Positions 54,139 to 63,058 of a stretch of DNA of 64,000 nucleotides are shown in pieces (position 1 is the stretch's first letter; each line of letters opens with the position of its first letter). A program made the translations under genes and the position numbers. The stretch lies in assembly GCA_016745215.1 (NCBI GenBank), contig CP050890.1, positions 7,457,001 through 7,521,000 of the forward strand. Direction: 5' to 3'. The DNA comes from Thiohalocapsa sp. PB-PSB1 (GTDB lineage Bacteria > Pseudomonadota > Gammaproteobacteria > Chromatiales > Chromatiaceae). A model generated the notes under the pieces. It searched no databases and had not been told where the DNA came from. It worked only from the letters and a program-made list of their open reading frames with translations.

Positions 54139-54429
54139 TTGAATCGAATGAAGATGTTCATCACACCGGCGCTTTTCCTGGTCATGTACAGCCTCGTCAC
54201 GCTGGGTTTGATCGCCTGCGTGGCGCCGGGATTCCAGGGTCCCGGGGGCTCGGTTCAGGGAACCGCAAATGTCGAGAGCTTGGAACGTCAGGCGCCGGTG
54301 ACAGCAGCGCCCAACGACGCGGCAAACGCTGCCAATGCGGTGATCTATGGTGCCGGGCCGCGCTATTATCGCGGATACCCTTGCAGTGATTGTTGCGATG
54401 GCCCCTGCGACCGGCGTCGTTATCGCTGA
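54139..54429 (+). CDS. Small putative lipoprotein
   Basis: 96 residues from a TTG start, or 93 from the ATG at 54148. The N-terminus (MKMFITPALFLVMYSLVTLG) ends in LIAC, a lipobox, so the mature part of about 70 residues may be lipid-anchored. It contains GFQGPGGSVQGTANVESLER and a C-terminal YYRGYPCSDCCDGPCDRRRY with four cysteines, possibly metal- or disulfide-linked. No family is recognised. A second small lipoprotein gene follows 62 bases downstream. Moderate confidence because of the short length and weak ribosome site. Confidence 0.55.
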   Translation: MNRMKMFITPALFLVMYSLVTLGLIACVAPGFQGPGGSVQGTANVESLERQAPVTAAPNDAANAANAVIYGAGPRYYRGYPCSDCCDGPCDRRRYR

Positions 54430-54491
54430 CAACAGTGCGTCAAATGACCACATACTAAGTGACTTAATCGAGTGAAAGGAGAGTTACGCAA

Positions 54492-54791
54492 ATGAAGGCT
54501 ATGCGAATAACGGCTTTGCAAATAAAGGCGTTTTCTATTACTGTTCTAACATCCGCGCTCTTGTTATCAGGATGCGCGTCGACGATGAATGCCCAGCAAG
54601 CCGCTGACTACAACGGCGATGGCGTCATCTCCGATGCAGAATTCAAACAATTTAACAAGCAGGCCTCGGTCCAAGAACGCAATGTCTATACCGAGAGCGT
54701 CAAGCGACGTGGTGCCGTGAACACTGTTCGCGATGTTAACGAGACAGTCTGGAGCGCTCGCAGCATCCTATCGGGTATCCGCAGCTTCTGA
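54492..54791 (+). CDS. Small lipoprotein with EF-hand-like calcium motif
   Basis: 99 residues. GAAAGGAGAG precedes the ATG. The N-terminal segment FSITVLTSALLLSGC is a lipoprotein signal peptide with lipobox LSGC. The mature protein has a single EF-hand-type loop, DYNGDGVISDAEF, with acidic residues in the calcium-binding positions, then a charged helical tail. Small secreted EF-hand proteins are widespread; the function here is unknown. Likely in one transcription unit with the preceding small lipoprotein. Confidence 0.75.
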   Translation: MKAMRITALQIKAFSITVLTSALLLSGCASTMNAQQAADYNGDGVISDAEFKQFNKQASVQERNVYTESVKRRGAVNTVRDVNETVWSARSILSGIRSF

Positions 54792-55073
54792 TGCCGGGTC
54801 CGGTATACCTGTTCACATCTCGATCGCGGCACCAGTGAGGCATAAAACAAACAAATACTTTGCTGGTCCGCGATCCAAGACCGTCACTCTGAATGCCGGG
54901 AAGCCAACCTCTGTTTCGGCCCAGGTATTTTGGCCCAAGCATCCCCAGTAAGTCCCGGCTCCAAGATTAAGATGAGTGATCCGATTGGCCATCAACTGCG
55001 CTGGTCGACTGCCGCGGGACAAGGGTGCTGAGTTGGAAACCCAATATCCAACCAGGCAACCCTGATCAAGGCC

Positions 55074-56414
55074 ATGAGACAAGCCGAGCTTGAATCCACA
55101 ATCCCAAAGCGCCGTGCCTTTCGTGGACCGCTGCTGCATTTTCTCGCTGATCCCGGTTCGACGGCCTGCGCCGAAGCAAGCCCGAAGGTTACCGGCTATT
55201 TTGCCGACGGTCTGCTGCTGGTGGAAGATGGCCTGGTCTCGGCATGTGGCAGCGCGGGCGATCTGCTACCACGTCTGGATCGCAGCTGGGCGCTGACCGA
55301 ATACCAAGACAAACTCATTTTGCCAGGCTTCGTCGACTGCCATACCCATTATCCGCAGACAGACATGATCGCTGCGCACGGCGAGCAGCTGCTGCAATGG
55401 CTCCAACACTATGCCTTCCCGACCGAGGGCCGTTTTGTCGATGCTGCCCATGCTGTCGAGCTCGCCGAGGTATTCCTCGACGAACTGCTGCGCAACGGAA
55501 CCACCACCGCATTGGTGCTAGCCACGGTACATTCGCAGTCCGTCGATGCATTTTTCGGTGCCGCTGCCGCCCGCGGCCTGCGTATGCTCGCCGGCAAGCT
55601 ATTGATGGATCGCAATGCACCAGACTATCTCACTGACACGGCTGCATCCGGCGATGCCGACAGCCGGGCACTGATCGAGCATTGGCATGGTGTCGATCGG
55701 CTCGGCTACGCCATCACCCCACGCTTTGCACTGACCTCCAGCGACGCTCAATTAGCCCAGGCCGGCAAATTGGCCGCCGAATATCCGGATGTGTATCTGC
55801 ATACCCATTTGGCCGAGAATCGTGATGAGAGCATGCGCATCGCCGAGCTGTTTCCAGCAAGCCGCGGCAGTCTGGATGTCTACGAGCGCTTCGGCCTGCT
55901 ACGCGAGCGTGCCATATTTGCGCATTGTCTGTATCTACAGGCCGACGATCGTCGTCGTTTGGCCGAGTGCGATGCCGCAATCGCCTTTTGTCCGACATCC
56001 AACCTGTTCCTCGGCAGTGGCCTGTTCGACCTGGCCGCAGCGGATGCCGCCGGCGTGCGTGTCGGGCTCGCCACCGATATTGGTGCCGGCACCAGCTTCG
56101 GCCTGTTGCAGACCCTGGGTGACGCCTACAAAGTACTGCAATTGCAAGGCCAGTCGCTATCGTCATTACGGGCCTTCTATCTGGCCACCCTCGGCGGCGC
56201 ACGAGCATTGTCGCTGGATCGATACATCGGCAATTTCTTGCCTGGCAAAGAGGCCGACTTGGTCGTGCTCGACCCGACCGCGACGCCGCTGTTGGCGCGT
56301 CGGATGCAGGGTGTGCACGACCTGGCTGAACGTCTGTTCGTTCTGATGACCCTGGGCGATGACCGCTGCGTCGCGGCTACCTATGCGCTCGGCAGGTTGG
56401 TTCATCAACGCTGA
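55074..56414 (+). CDS. guaD: Guanine deaminase
   Basis: 446 residues, amidohydrolase superfamily. It turns guanine into xanthine and ammonia in purine salvage or breakdown. Zinc and substrate motifs: PGFVDCHTHYPQTDMIAAHG near residue 85, VYLHTHLAENRDE (His) near 240, IFAHCLYLQADD, and the Asp in GVRVGLATDIGAGTSFGLLQ. The C-terminal GKEADLVVLDP is typical. No xanthine dehydrogenase or permease gene is next to it. It converges on tpm with a MITE-like element between. Confidence 0.95.
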   Translation: MRQAELESTIPKRRAFRGPLLHFLADPGSTACAEASPKVTGYFADGLLLVEDGLVSACGSAGDLLPRLDRSWALTEYQDKLILPGFVDCHTHYPQTDMIAAHGEQLLQWLQHYAFPTEGRFVDAAHAVELAEVFLDELLRNGTTTALVLATVHSQSVDAFFGAAAARGLRMLAGKLLMDRNAPDYLTDTAASGDADSRALIEHWHGVDRLGYAITPRFALTSSDAQLAQAGKLAAEYPDVYLHTHLAENRDESMRIAELFPASRGSLDVYERFGLLRERAIFAHCLYLQADDRRRLAECDAAIAFCPTSNLFLGSGLFDLAAADAAGVRVGLATDIGAGTSFGLLQTLGDAYKVLQLQGQSLSSLRAFYLATLGGARALSLDRYIGNFLPGKEADLVVLDPTATPLLARRMQGVHDLAERLFVLMTLGDDRCVAATYALGRLVHQR

Positions 56415-56552
56415 TCGGTAATCGATAATGTGCAAGTATCCGAACCTGGTGCGCAGGATGCCGCGCCCAACGGGCGAAGGGTGTGTTGCGGATCAAAGCT
56501 GGAAGCCATCCCAACCGGACAGACGCAGGGTGATAGGGACACTTAATCGTTA

Positions 56553-56712
56553 AGGCAATTTCTGTCGAGAAACAGACCACCTGGCTTGTCTCCTCGTGCG
56601 GCCTATTTTATTGCGGCAACCCGCCCATAGAGTGACTCTGGGCGGGTTGCCGCTTGGCGACGGCGAACGAGAATCCGGTGTCAGTTGGTCTGTTTCTCTC
56701 CGGCAATCGCCT
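56553..56712 (-). mobile_element. MITE-like inverted-repeat element, copy 2
   Basis: 160 bases, opposite orientation to copy 1. On the minus strand it begins AGGCGATTGCCGGAGAGAAA then CAGACCAACTG, and ends AGGTGGTCTGTTTCTCGACA then GAAATTGCCT. The inner palindrome CGGCAACCCGCCCA ... TGGGCGGGTTGCCG is also kept. It lies between the convergent guaD and tpm genes and runs into the tpm 3' end, encoding its last residues and stop. Its strong hairpin could act as a transcript end for both genes. Confidence 0.88.
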
Positions 56713-57376
56713 GATTGCTCGTCAGCGGCTGCAGGTGCCAAATCGTCTTTGATAGAGTGCTCAGCCCGCGGTCGCGAAGAGTTGGCAAGTCGTTGATCGC
56801 ATCGAAGGTAGCCAAGTCCTCGATTCGATATCGATCTGCATACAATGCCGCAATCTCATCGGATAACACTGCGAATGGCGGTCCGCTCATTTTCTCTTGA
56901 TCGTAGGCGAAGGTGATCAGTAGACAGAGAGCTTTGCTGGGTACGATGGATTTCAGGTGCTCTGCATAACGCGCTCGCAGATCCTTTGGCAGGGCGATCA
57001 GCGAGGCGCAGTCATAAACCGCGCCGACCTCGGTCAGATCGGTCGCGGTCAAGTCGAAGAAATCACCGCGCAGGATCGTCAGTTCACCTGCCTGCCAGCG
57101 CTCCAATGCCCCGAACTTGGTCACCTCTGGTGTTAGACCATGCTCGGCGAAGAAATCCCGCACTGCGATCTCGCTGATCTCAATGCCGATCACCCGCTGC
57201 TTCTGGCTGGTCAGCCAGAGCAAATCCAGCGTCTTGCCGCACAGGGGCACGAAGACCAGGGTATCGGCGGGCAGGCCAAGAGTTGGCCAGAACGTACGCA
57301 GATGGCCGTTAATTTCCTCTAGATGCCAGCCGAGTTCGCCATTTTGCCAGCGTGCGTGCCAGAATTCCGGTGTCAT
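56681..57376 (-). CDS. tpm: Thiopurine S-methyltransferase family protein
   Basis: 231 residues from MTPEFWHARWQNGELGWHLE, the usual TPMT N-terminus; the frame is open up to 57478 but without homology. It transfers a methyl group from AdoMet to thiopurines or, in bacteria, to selenium and tellurium compounds (family knowledge). AdoMet-binding segments: LVFVPLCGKTLDLLWLTSQ and RVIGIEISEIAVRDFFAEHG, then GAVYDCASLIALPKDLRARY. The final residues AIAGEKQTN and the stop codon are encoded by MITE copy 2, so the native C-terminus has been replaced by a short tail. The core looks complete. Confidence 0.93.
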   Translation of the reverse strand: MTPEFWHARWQNGELGWHLEEINGHLRTFWPTLGLPADTLVFVPLCGKTLDLLWLTSQKQRVIGIEISEIAVRDFFAEHGLTPEVTKFGALERWQAGELTILRGDFFDLTATDLTEVGAVYDCASLIALPKDLRARYAEHLKSIVPSKALCLLITFAYDQEKMSGPPFAVLSDEIAALYADRYRIEDLATFDAINDLPTLRDRGLSTLSKTIWHLQPLTSNQAIAGEKQTN

Positions 57377-57550
57377 TGTCTGTTGTTCATTGCTCCAATT
57401 CGGTGGTTCGCGATCGTAGCGCGACGATGGGATTGCCGATACCCCAAGCGGCGCAGCGAATAAGGCACTAAATAACATGTGCGTATTTTTCAGCTAGCCT
57501 CGATTTCCGCGGACGGGAGTTGACCTAACATAGAAGTCTCCGGATCGTGT

Positions 57551-57733
57551 CCGCTCAACCGCTCAACCGCTCAACCGCTCAACCGCTCAACCGCTCAACC
57601 GCTCAACCGCTCAACCGCTCAACCGCTCAACCGCTCAACCGCTCAACCGCTCAACCGCTCAACCGCTCAACCGCTCAACCGCTCAACCGCTCAACCGCTC
57701 AACCGCTCAACCGCTCAACCGCTCAACCGCTCA
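57551..57733 (+). repeat. Octanucleotide tandem array (CCGCTCAA)n, about 23 copies
   Basis: 183 bases of uninterrupted, apparently perfect CCGCTCAA repeats. The last unit overlaps the stop codon of the transposase on the minus strand (57731-57733). On the plus strand the array is open in all or most frames (PLNRSTAQ-type repeats), but there is no sign of a gene. Copy number is prone to change by slippage and could be mis-assembled. Confidence 0.95.
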
Positions 57734-59503
57734 CGCGAACTGAATCACAAGCGCTCTGTTGTCGAGCCAGGGCATAGCGTTGGGCTGGTCGGCGAGCCCG
57801 CTGTCGACCAGGTAGGGATTGTGCGCACGCTTGTCGAGAGTGACGAGGATGCGGGTCTCATCAATGTCGACTCGTCCGCTGACGTCGAGCAAGCTCTCGA
57901 AGAGCACCTTCGCCGTGGCGTGGTGGTAGTTGCGGGGAAGGCGGCGTGCGAACAGGCGATACAAGGAGCTCGCCATCAGGGTGAGCTGGAAGTCGAAATC
58001 CACCTTGAGACCGACCATGGAGGAGAGCGCGTCGATGTGGAAAAAGTGGATCGCCTCAGCGATGCCGTTCTCGATGAGCATGCGCTGCGCGTAGCGGGTG
58101 ATCAGCGTGGCTGGGGTTGCCTGCATGTCATTGGTCAACAGGATGGTCGGTGCTTCATGACCCAGGTCCAGGATGGAAAGTTGCCGAATCGGTTTCTTGC
58201 CGTAGCGCGCGAGTGCGATGCGCTCATCGTATACGCGGGGGGTTCGGTAGCTGCGCGTGAGGCTGCGCAGCGTCACACGCCGCCAGGCGGAGCCGGGGCG
58301 CGCATAGATCTCGGCCAAGAGCTTGCGGGTACGCCGGCGCAGGGTCAGAAAGCGGACCTCTTGCTGATCCAGGCGAGCGAGATTGGCATAGGTGGTGAGC
58401 TGGGAGTCAAAGACCAGCTCCTGTGGCGGCGCGCCGGTCTGTTGCTTCCAGAATTCCACGAAGCGCAGGATCTCATCGGCTTGTTCGCACTTCGGGATAT
58501 GCGCGTTGGCGTAGCACATCACGCGCTGTTCGGCGTCGCGAGCCAAGAACACCAACACCCCCTTCTGACTGCGGCTGCGACGCGACACGTAATGTTTTTC
58601 CAACGGCTCGTGCTGTGAGTTGGCCGGTACCGAATGGAAATCGAGGTCCAGTGAAGCGCTGCGCGACAGACCGAGAGTCTGCACCTGCTCGAACCACGTT
58701 TCCATCAACCGTCGTATGCCTTGCTCCCCGATGCTGCAGCTGTAGTCGGCGAGGTAGCTGCGCTTGGGAATCACATTGAGCCCGGCAAACAGCGCCAAGC
58801 CCTCGTCGAAAACCAGATTCATGACGTGACTTTTGCGCTCCATGCCGATGAGCTTGAGCGCCAAGAGGCTGCGCAAAGCCTGCTCGGGCGGGACCATCTT
58901 GGAGCCGGGCAGCTGCGCTTGTTCAGCAACCTGCCCGAGGTCCAAGTGCTGCATCAACGGCACGAACAAGAACAGTCCGGCCACGCGCGTGCGAAACGAG
59001 CGCGGCGTGAGGTCGAGCCGGCGGACATCGGCGATCTCGGCCGGCTCCGGCTTCACGCTGTGCGGGCGTTCCTCATCGCCTCGGCGCGGCAGGCGCTCGA
59101 AGCCCTCTTCGCGCAGCAGCACCGAGAGCGAGTTGATGCTGATCGTATGTCCGCGCGCATGGAGCTCTCGCTGGATGTCGTAGACGGAGAGATTCTTCTT
59201 GCGCAAGGCGACGACGAGCTCGCGCACCGGGTCACGAGCCGGCGCGGCCTGAGGGCCGTGGCGGACCTCGCGGAAGAAGCGCTCCTGAAGATTCTCCTCG
59301 TGCCGAAATGGGTGACAGAGCACCCGAAAGGCACCCGGCGTGTATCCAAATCGACGCGCCGCCTCGGCCGACGGGAGGTCCTCGACGAAGTAGGCCCGCA
59401 GGGCCTCGTACTGGCGATGGAGGGGATTGACCGGCTCAAGGAAAAACCGGGCCTCATCAGGGTGAGATGTTAGTGGTTTCCCATGACTGGTACCCATGTA
59501 CAC
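57731..59503 (-). CDS. IS4-superfamily DDE transposase, apparently intact
   Basis: 590 residues. The N-terminal third has helix-turn-helix features (PSAEAARRFGYTPGAFRVLC and VYDIQRELHARGHTISINSL). The catalytic core has ASLDLDFHSVP (first Asp), ELVFDSQLTTYANLARLDQQ (second Asp) and TRYAQRMLIENGIAEAIHFF, a Y(2)R(3)E signature with the Glu. The C-terminus ends at the octamer array. It looks like a complete transposase gene of a group related to ISH3 or IS1634. Terminal inverted repeats could not be defined, partly because the array abuts the 3' end. It is the only transposase in the window without visible damage. Confidence 0.85.
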   Translation of the reverse strand: MYMGTSHGKPLTSHPDEARFFLEPVNPLHRQYEALRAYFVEDLPSAEAARRFGYTPGAFRVLCHPFRHEENLQERFFREVRHGPQAAPARDPVRELVVALRKKNLSVYDIQRELHARGHTISINSLSVLLREEGFERLPRRGDEERPHSVKPEPAEIADVRRLDLTPRSFRTRVAGLFLFVPLMQHLDLGQVAEQAQLPGSKMVPPEQALRSLLALKLIGMERKSHVMNLVFDEGLALFAGLNVIPKRSYLADYSCSIGEQGIRRLMETWFEQVQTLGLSRSASLDLDFHSVPANSQHEPLEKHYVSRRSRSQKGVLVFLARDAEQRVMCYANAHIPKCEQADEILRFVEFWKQQTGAPPQELVFDSQLTTYANLARLDQQEVRFLTLRRRTRKLLAEIYARPGSAWRRVTLRSLTRSYRTPRVYDERIALARYGKKPIRQLSILDLGHEAPTILLTNDMQATPATLITRYAQRMLIENGIAEAIHFFHIDALSSMVGLKVDFDFQLTLMASSLYRLFARRLPRNYHHATAKVLFESLLDVSGRVDIDETRILVTLDKRAHNPYLVDSGLADQPNAMPWLDNRALVIQFA

Positions 59504-59970
59504 AGCATAGCTTGTTTTTCATCAGATGCAATGTTTTGGGATGAAAACCAAGCGCCAAGCGCTATCTGGCGGTTGCAGCCTACCTGGTTTCAGTACTGAT
59601 ATTTGATAACGAAAGATGGGCTGGCGCATGGTGCTGCGGCAGCATGCTGAGTTCCTCGGGCTACGTCGCAAGTTCAACAGAGGAGGCGAAACTCCTTTTA
59701 CCATCATGGGCTTGGATCGCTCGGCCGCTCCGGCATGGCTCCCGATCACGGCGGTGGATGAGCCAAGCCCACCTGTTAGGTGAACTCAGCACCGCGGAAA
59801 TCGAGGCTAGGCAATCTCGAGCCGAAGTTGTTGACATCAAACTGTGATTGGAGCTGACGTGCATCAGTGCTACTTTATTCTGCCGCGATTCAGGTCCGTC
59901 TGCTCGCCGCCCAGAACGGTCCAACAGCGGACTTTTCCAATTCATCCTGAGCGGCATTGGAGCAAACCCG
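59504..59970. other. Intergenic region between transposase and ppk2
   Basis: No confident gene. A 55-codon plus-strand frame starts at 59614 (MGWRMVLRQHAEFLGLRRKF, then TPFTIMGLDRSAAPAWLPIT), without recognisable family. The left end of the transposase element should fall in the first part, and the ppk2 promoter near the end. Confidence 0.45.
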
Positions 59971-60891
59971 ATGGGCTTCGACGAACAGGCGTTCGATGGC
60001 AAAGACTGGCTGCTGGCTGAGCTGGAGGACTCGCTCGACGAGGATTACGAGATGGAAATTTCCGAGCCAGCCTTATCAATGGAATTGCGCAAGATCTACA
60101 AGCGCCAGCATCCCAAAAGCATCGATCGGCAAACCTACTTCAAAATACTGCTGACATTGCAGGCCGAACTGATCAAACTCCAGGACTGGGTGGAGCATAC
60201 CGGCGAGAAGATCGCGGTGATCTTCGAAGGCCGCGACGCCGCCGGCAAGGGCGGCGTCATCAAGCGCATCACCCAACGGCTCAATCCACGGGTCTGCCGG
60301 GTCGTGGCTCTGAACAAGCCCACCGACCGCGAGCGTAGCCAGTGGTATTTCCAGCGCTATGTGCCGCATCTCCCATCGGGCGGCGAGATCGTATTGTTCG
60401 ACCGCTCCTGGTACAACCGCTCCGGTGTGGAGCGGGTGATGGGTTTTGCGACGCCGGAACAGGTGGAACAATTCTTCCAGGATGTGCCGGAATTCGAACG
60501 CATGCTGGTCCGCTCCGGTATTCGCTTGATCAAATACTGGTTCTCGATCACCGACCAAGAACAGCAACTGCGTTTTTTGATGCGCATCCACGATCCTCTC
60601 AAGCAATGGAAGCTCAGTCCGATGGATCTGCAATCCAGGGTCAGATGGGAGCAATATACCAAGGCCAAGGAGGAGACCTTTGCGCGCACCAACAGCCCCG
60701 AGGCTCCCTGGTTCATCGTCGCGGGCAACGACAAAAAACGCGCTCGGCTCAATTGCATCCATCACTTATTGGAACAAATCCCGTATCAAGTGGTGCCGCA
60801 CGAGCCGATCAGTTTACCTGAGCGCGTGTTTAATCCCGACTACGATCGCGAAACATTGCCGCCGGAACTGCATGTGCCAAACCTTTACTGA
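59971..60891 (+). CDS. ppk2: Polyphosphate kinase 2
   Basis: 306 residues from MGFDEQAFDGKDWLLAELED; GGAG lies eight bases before, while the longer frame from 59848 has no homology. PPK2 enzymes move phosphate between polyphosphate and nucleoside diphosphates, usually favouring nucleotide synthesis. Walker A GRDAAGKGGVIKRI near residue 90, the lid FDRSWYNRSGVERVMGF near 155, and the conserved end RARLNCIHHLLEQIPY are intact. Length and arrangement fit the single-domain class I group. It is followed by purN on the same strand, with about 265 bases between. Confidence 0.95.
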   Translation: MGFDEQAFDGKDWLLAELEDSLDEDYEMEISEPALSMELRKIYKRQHPKSIDRQTYFKILLTLQAELIKLQDWVEHTGEKIAVIFEGRDAAGKGGVIKRITQRLNPRVCRVVALNKPTDRERSQWYFQRYVPHLPSGGEIVLFDRSWYNRSGVERVMGFATPEQVEQFFQDVPEFERMLVRSGIRLIKYWFSITDQEQQLRFLMRIHDPLKQWKLSPMDLQSRVRWEQYTKAKEETFARTNSPEAPWFIVAGNDKKRARLNCIHHLLEQIPYQVVPHEPISLPERVFNPDYDRETLPPELHVPNLY

Positions 60892-61156
60892 AAAGCCCTG
60901 TAATGCGTCGATGCCCGCGACCTTGGGTGCTTGCTCAGATACTTGCTCGGATACTTGGCACAAATAGGCGCGCGCTGCGGCAACAACCTCGCTGACATAC
61001 CTGCTCTGAGGATTGCTACCGTATGCAAACCCTAGCGCCAACCAGGCACTGCCGTTACACTGATTAGTGCCTCTGTCGTCAAGAAATTCTGTTATGTCAC
61101 AATCCGTCTCTGGTGCAAATCCACGACCTTATTCTCTGCCTAGCACTGATGAGCGT

Positions 61157-61828
61157 ATGGAAACACATGCCCGGCAACGGCCTGGCTTGTCGCTGGTGGT
61201 GCTCATTTCCGGCAGCGGCAGCAACCTGCAGGCACTGATCGACGGCCAACTTGCCGGTGACCTGCCCATCGATATCCGTGCCGTGGTCAGCAATCGTGCC
61301 GACGCCTTCGGACTCGAACGTGCCAGGCGCGCCGACCTGACAACCCGAGTGCTGGACCACCGCGACTTTTCAAGCCGCGCCGCGTACGACGCCGAACTCG
61401 CACCGCTGATCCAGGATTTTGCGCCGGAACTCGTGATATTAGCCGGATTCATGCGCATCCTAACGCCGACATTTGTTGCACGTTTTCATGGTCGGATGTT
61501 CAATATTCATCCATCCTTACTGCCAAAGTTCCCCGGCTTGCACACTCACCAACGGGCCATCGACAGTGGGGAACGGGAACACGGCGCGACCGTGCATTTT
61601 GTCACCGAGCAACTGGACGGCGGTCCCGCCGTGCTCCAGGCCCGCGTCCCCGTGCTGCCCGGCGACGATGCCGAAACCCTGGCCGCACGCGTGCTGCAAC
61701 AGGAGCATCTGATCTACCCCCTGGCCATTCGCTGGTTCGCCGCAGGCCGTTTGCGTCTCGCCAACGACGGAACTCCGCTGCTCGATGGCAATGCGCTGCA
61801 CACGCCAGTGCAATTTAACCAGCTTTGA
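61157..61828 (+). CDS. purN: Phosphoribosylglycinamide formyltransferase
   Basis: 223 residues from ATG at 61157 (METHARQRPGLSLVVLISGS); an upstream ATG at 61094 in the same frame is possible but adds 21 residues not seen in the family. It formylates GAR in purine synthesis with 10-formyl-THF. Motifs: LISGSGSNLQALIDG, the catalytic Asn-His-Asp set in MFNIHPSLLPKFPGLHTHQR and HFVTEQLDGGPAVLQARVPV. Upstream of purM, whereas the more usual order is purM-purN. Confidence 0.95.
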   Translation: METHARQRPGLSLVVLISGSGSNLQALIDGQLAGDLPIDIRAVVSNRADAFGLERARRADLTTRVLDHRDFSSRAAYDAELAPLIQDFAPELVILAGFMRILTPTFVARFHGRMFNIHPSLLPKFPGLHTHQRAIDSGEREHGATVHFVTEQLDGGPAVLQARVPVLPGDDAETLAARVLQQEHLIYPLAIRWFAAGRLRLANDGTPLLDGNALHTPVQFNQL

Positions 61829-61922
61829 TCGATACGATTGGTTGGCATCCTGTAAACTCGTGCAATTCGGCTTGGATTGACCAGGCCATAGATACTGGAT
61901 TCAATACGATGGTAGGCGATTG

Positions 61923-62969
61923 ATGGTTGATCGAGGTTTAAATTATCGCGACGCGGGTGTCGATATTGACGCTGGCGAGCGGCTGGTCGAACGCATCAAG
62001 CCGGCCGTTGCGGCGACGTTTCGACCCGGTGTATTGTCCGGTCTCGGTGGCTTCGGCGGGCTGTTCGAATTGCCGGCGGGCTATCGTCGACCGGTGCTGG
62101 TGTCGGGCACCGACGGCGTCGGCACCAAGCTGAAACTTGCCATCGCATTGCAGCAACATACAACCATCGGAATCGATCTGGTGGCGATGTGCGCTAATGA
62201 TGTGATCGTCTGTGGCGCTGAGCCTCTGTTTTTTCTCGATTATTATGCGACAGGCAAGCTGAATGTGGAGTTCGCCGCGGATGTGGTCGCCGGTATTGCC
62301 GAGGGCTGCCGTCTAGCCGGCTGCGCGCTGATCGGCGGCGAGACCGCAGAAATGCCCGGCATGTATCAGGCACAAGACTACGATCTGGCTGGATTTTGCG
62401 TCGGTATTGTCGAAAAGGACGCCATCATTACCCCTGAGCGCGTGCAGGCAAGCGATGCGCTCATCGCGTTGTCCTCGTCGGGCGCACATGCCAATGGCTA
62501 TTCTCTGATCCGCAAGGTGCTGGAAATCAGCGGCACCGATCCCGCTGTAAGCTTCGATGGTGCGACCTTGGCCGAGCGGCTGCTGGCACCAACCCGCATC
62601 TATGTAAAGCCAGTGCTGGGGCTGATCGAGCAGTTTGATCTGCATGGCTTTGCACATATTACCGGCGGCGGAATCACCGAAAACCTGCCGCGGATCTTAC
62701 CGCAAGGAATCAAGGCCAGCGTCGATCTGGCGAGTTGGACTCTGCCGGCCCTGTTTCACTGGTTGCGCGATACCGGCAACATTGCAGAAGACGAGATGCT
62801 GCGGACCTTCAACTGCGGTGTGGGGTTGATAGCCTGTCTGCCGATGAGCCAAGCCGAAGCCGCATGTGCCTGGCTGGCCGATGCCGGCGAATCAGCCTGG
62901 GTCATCGGTCGAATTGAGGCAGTTTCGAACCTGGATGTCATCGACTATGCCGGCAAATTCGATGTCTGA
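61923..62969 (+). CDS. purM: Phosphoribosylformylglycinamidine cyclo-ligase
   Basis: 348 residues from ATG at 61923; a TTG immediately before is also in frame. It closes the imidazole ring of AIR using ATP in purine synthesis. Family segments: LNYRDAGVDIDAGERLVERI, VSGTDGVGTKLKLAIALQQH, IDLVAMCANDVIVCGAEPLF, ALIGGETAEMPGMYQAQDYD and FAHITGGGITENLPRILPQ. All usual ATP-grasp-like PurM residues appear intact. It is 94 bases after purN and probably cotranscribed. Confidence 0.96.
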   Translation: MVDRGLNYRDAGVDIDAGERLVERIKPAVAATFRPGVLSGLGGFGGLFELPAGYRRPVLVSGTDGVGTKLKLAIALQQHTTIGIDLVAMCANDVIVCGAEPLFFLDYYATGKLNVEFAADVVAGIAEGCRLAGCALIGGETAEMPGMYQAQDYDLAGFCVGIVEKDAIITPERVQASDALIALSSSGAHANGYSLIRKVLEISGTDPAVSFDGATLAERLLAPTRIYVKPVLGLIEQFDLHGFAHITGGGITENLPRILPQGIKASVDLASWTLPALFHWLRDTGNIAEDEMLRTFNCGVGLIACLPMSQAEAACAWLADAGESAWVIGRIEAVSNLDVIDYAGKFDV

Positions 62970-63058
62970 ATGCCGCGGCTTCTGCTCGCGAGCCCGGTTG
63001 AGCAAACTGGTCGGAGGGGTTCTTTTCGCCGCCGATGCTGTCTCATCCTTAGCATTTT

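Noticed and set aside
57551..57733. CRISPR array
   Set aside because: The repeats are 8 bases long with no spacers.
57547..57777. Repeat protein on the plus strand over the octamer array
   Set aside because: Pure translation of a noncoding tandem repeat, without ribosome site or a structured start.
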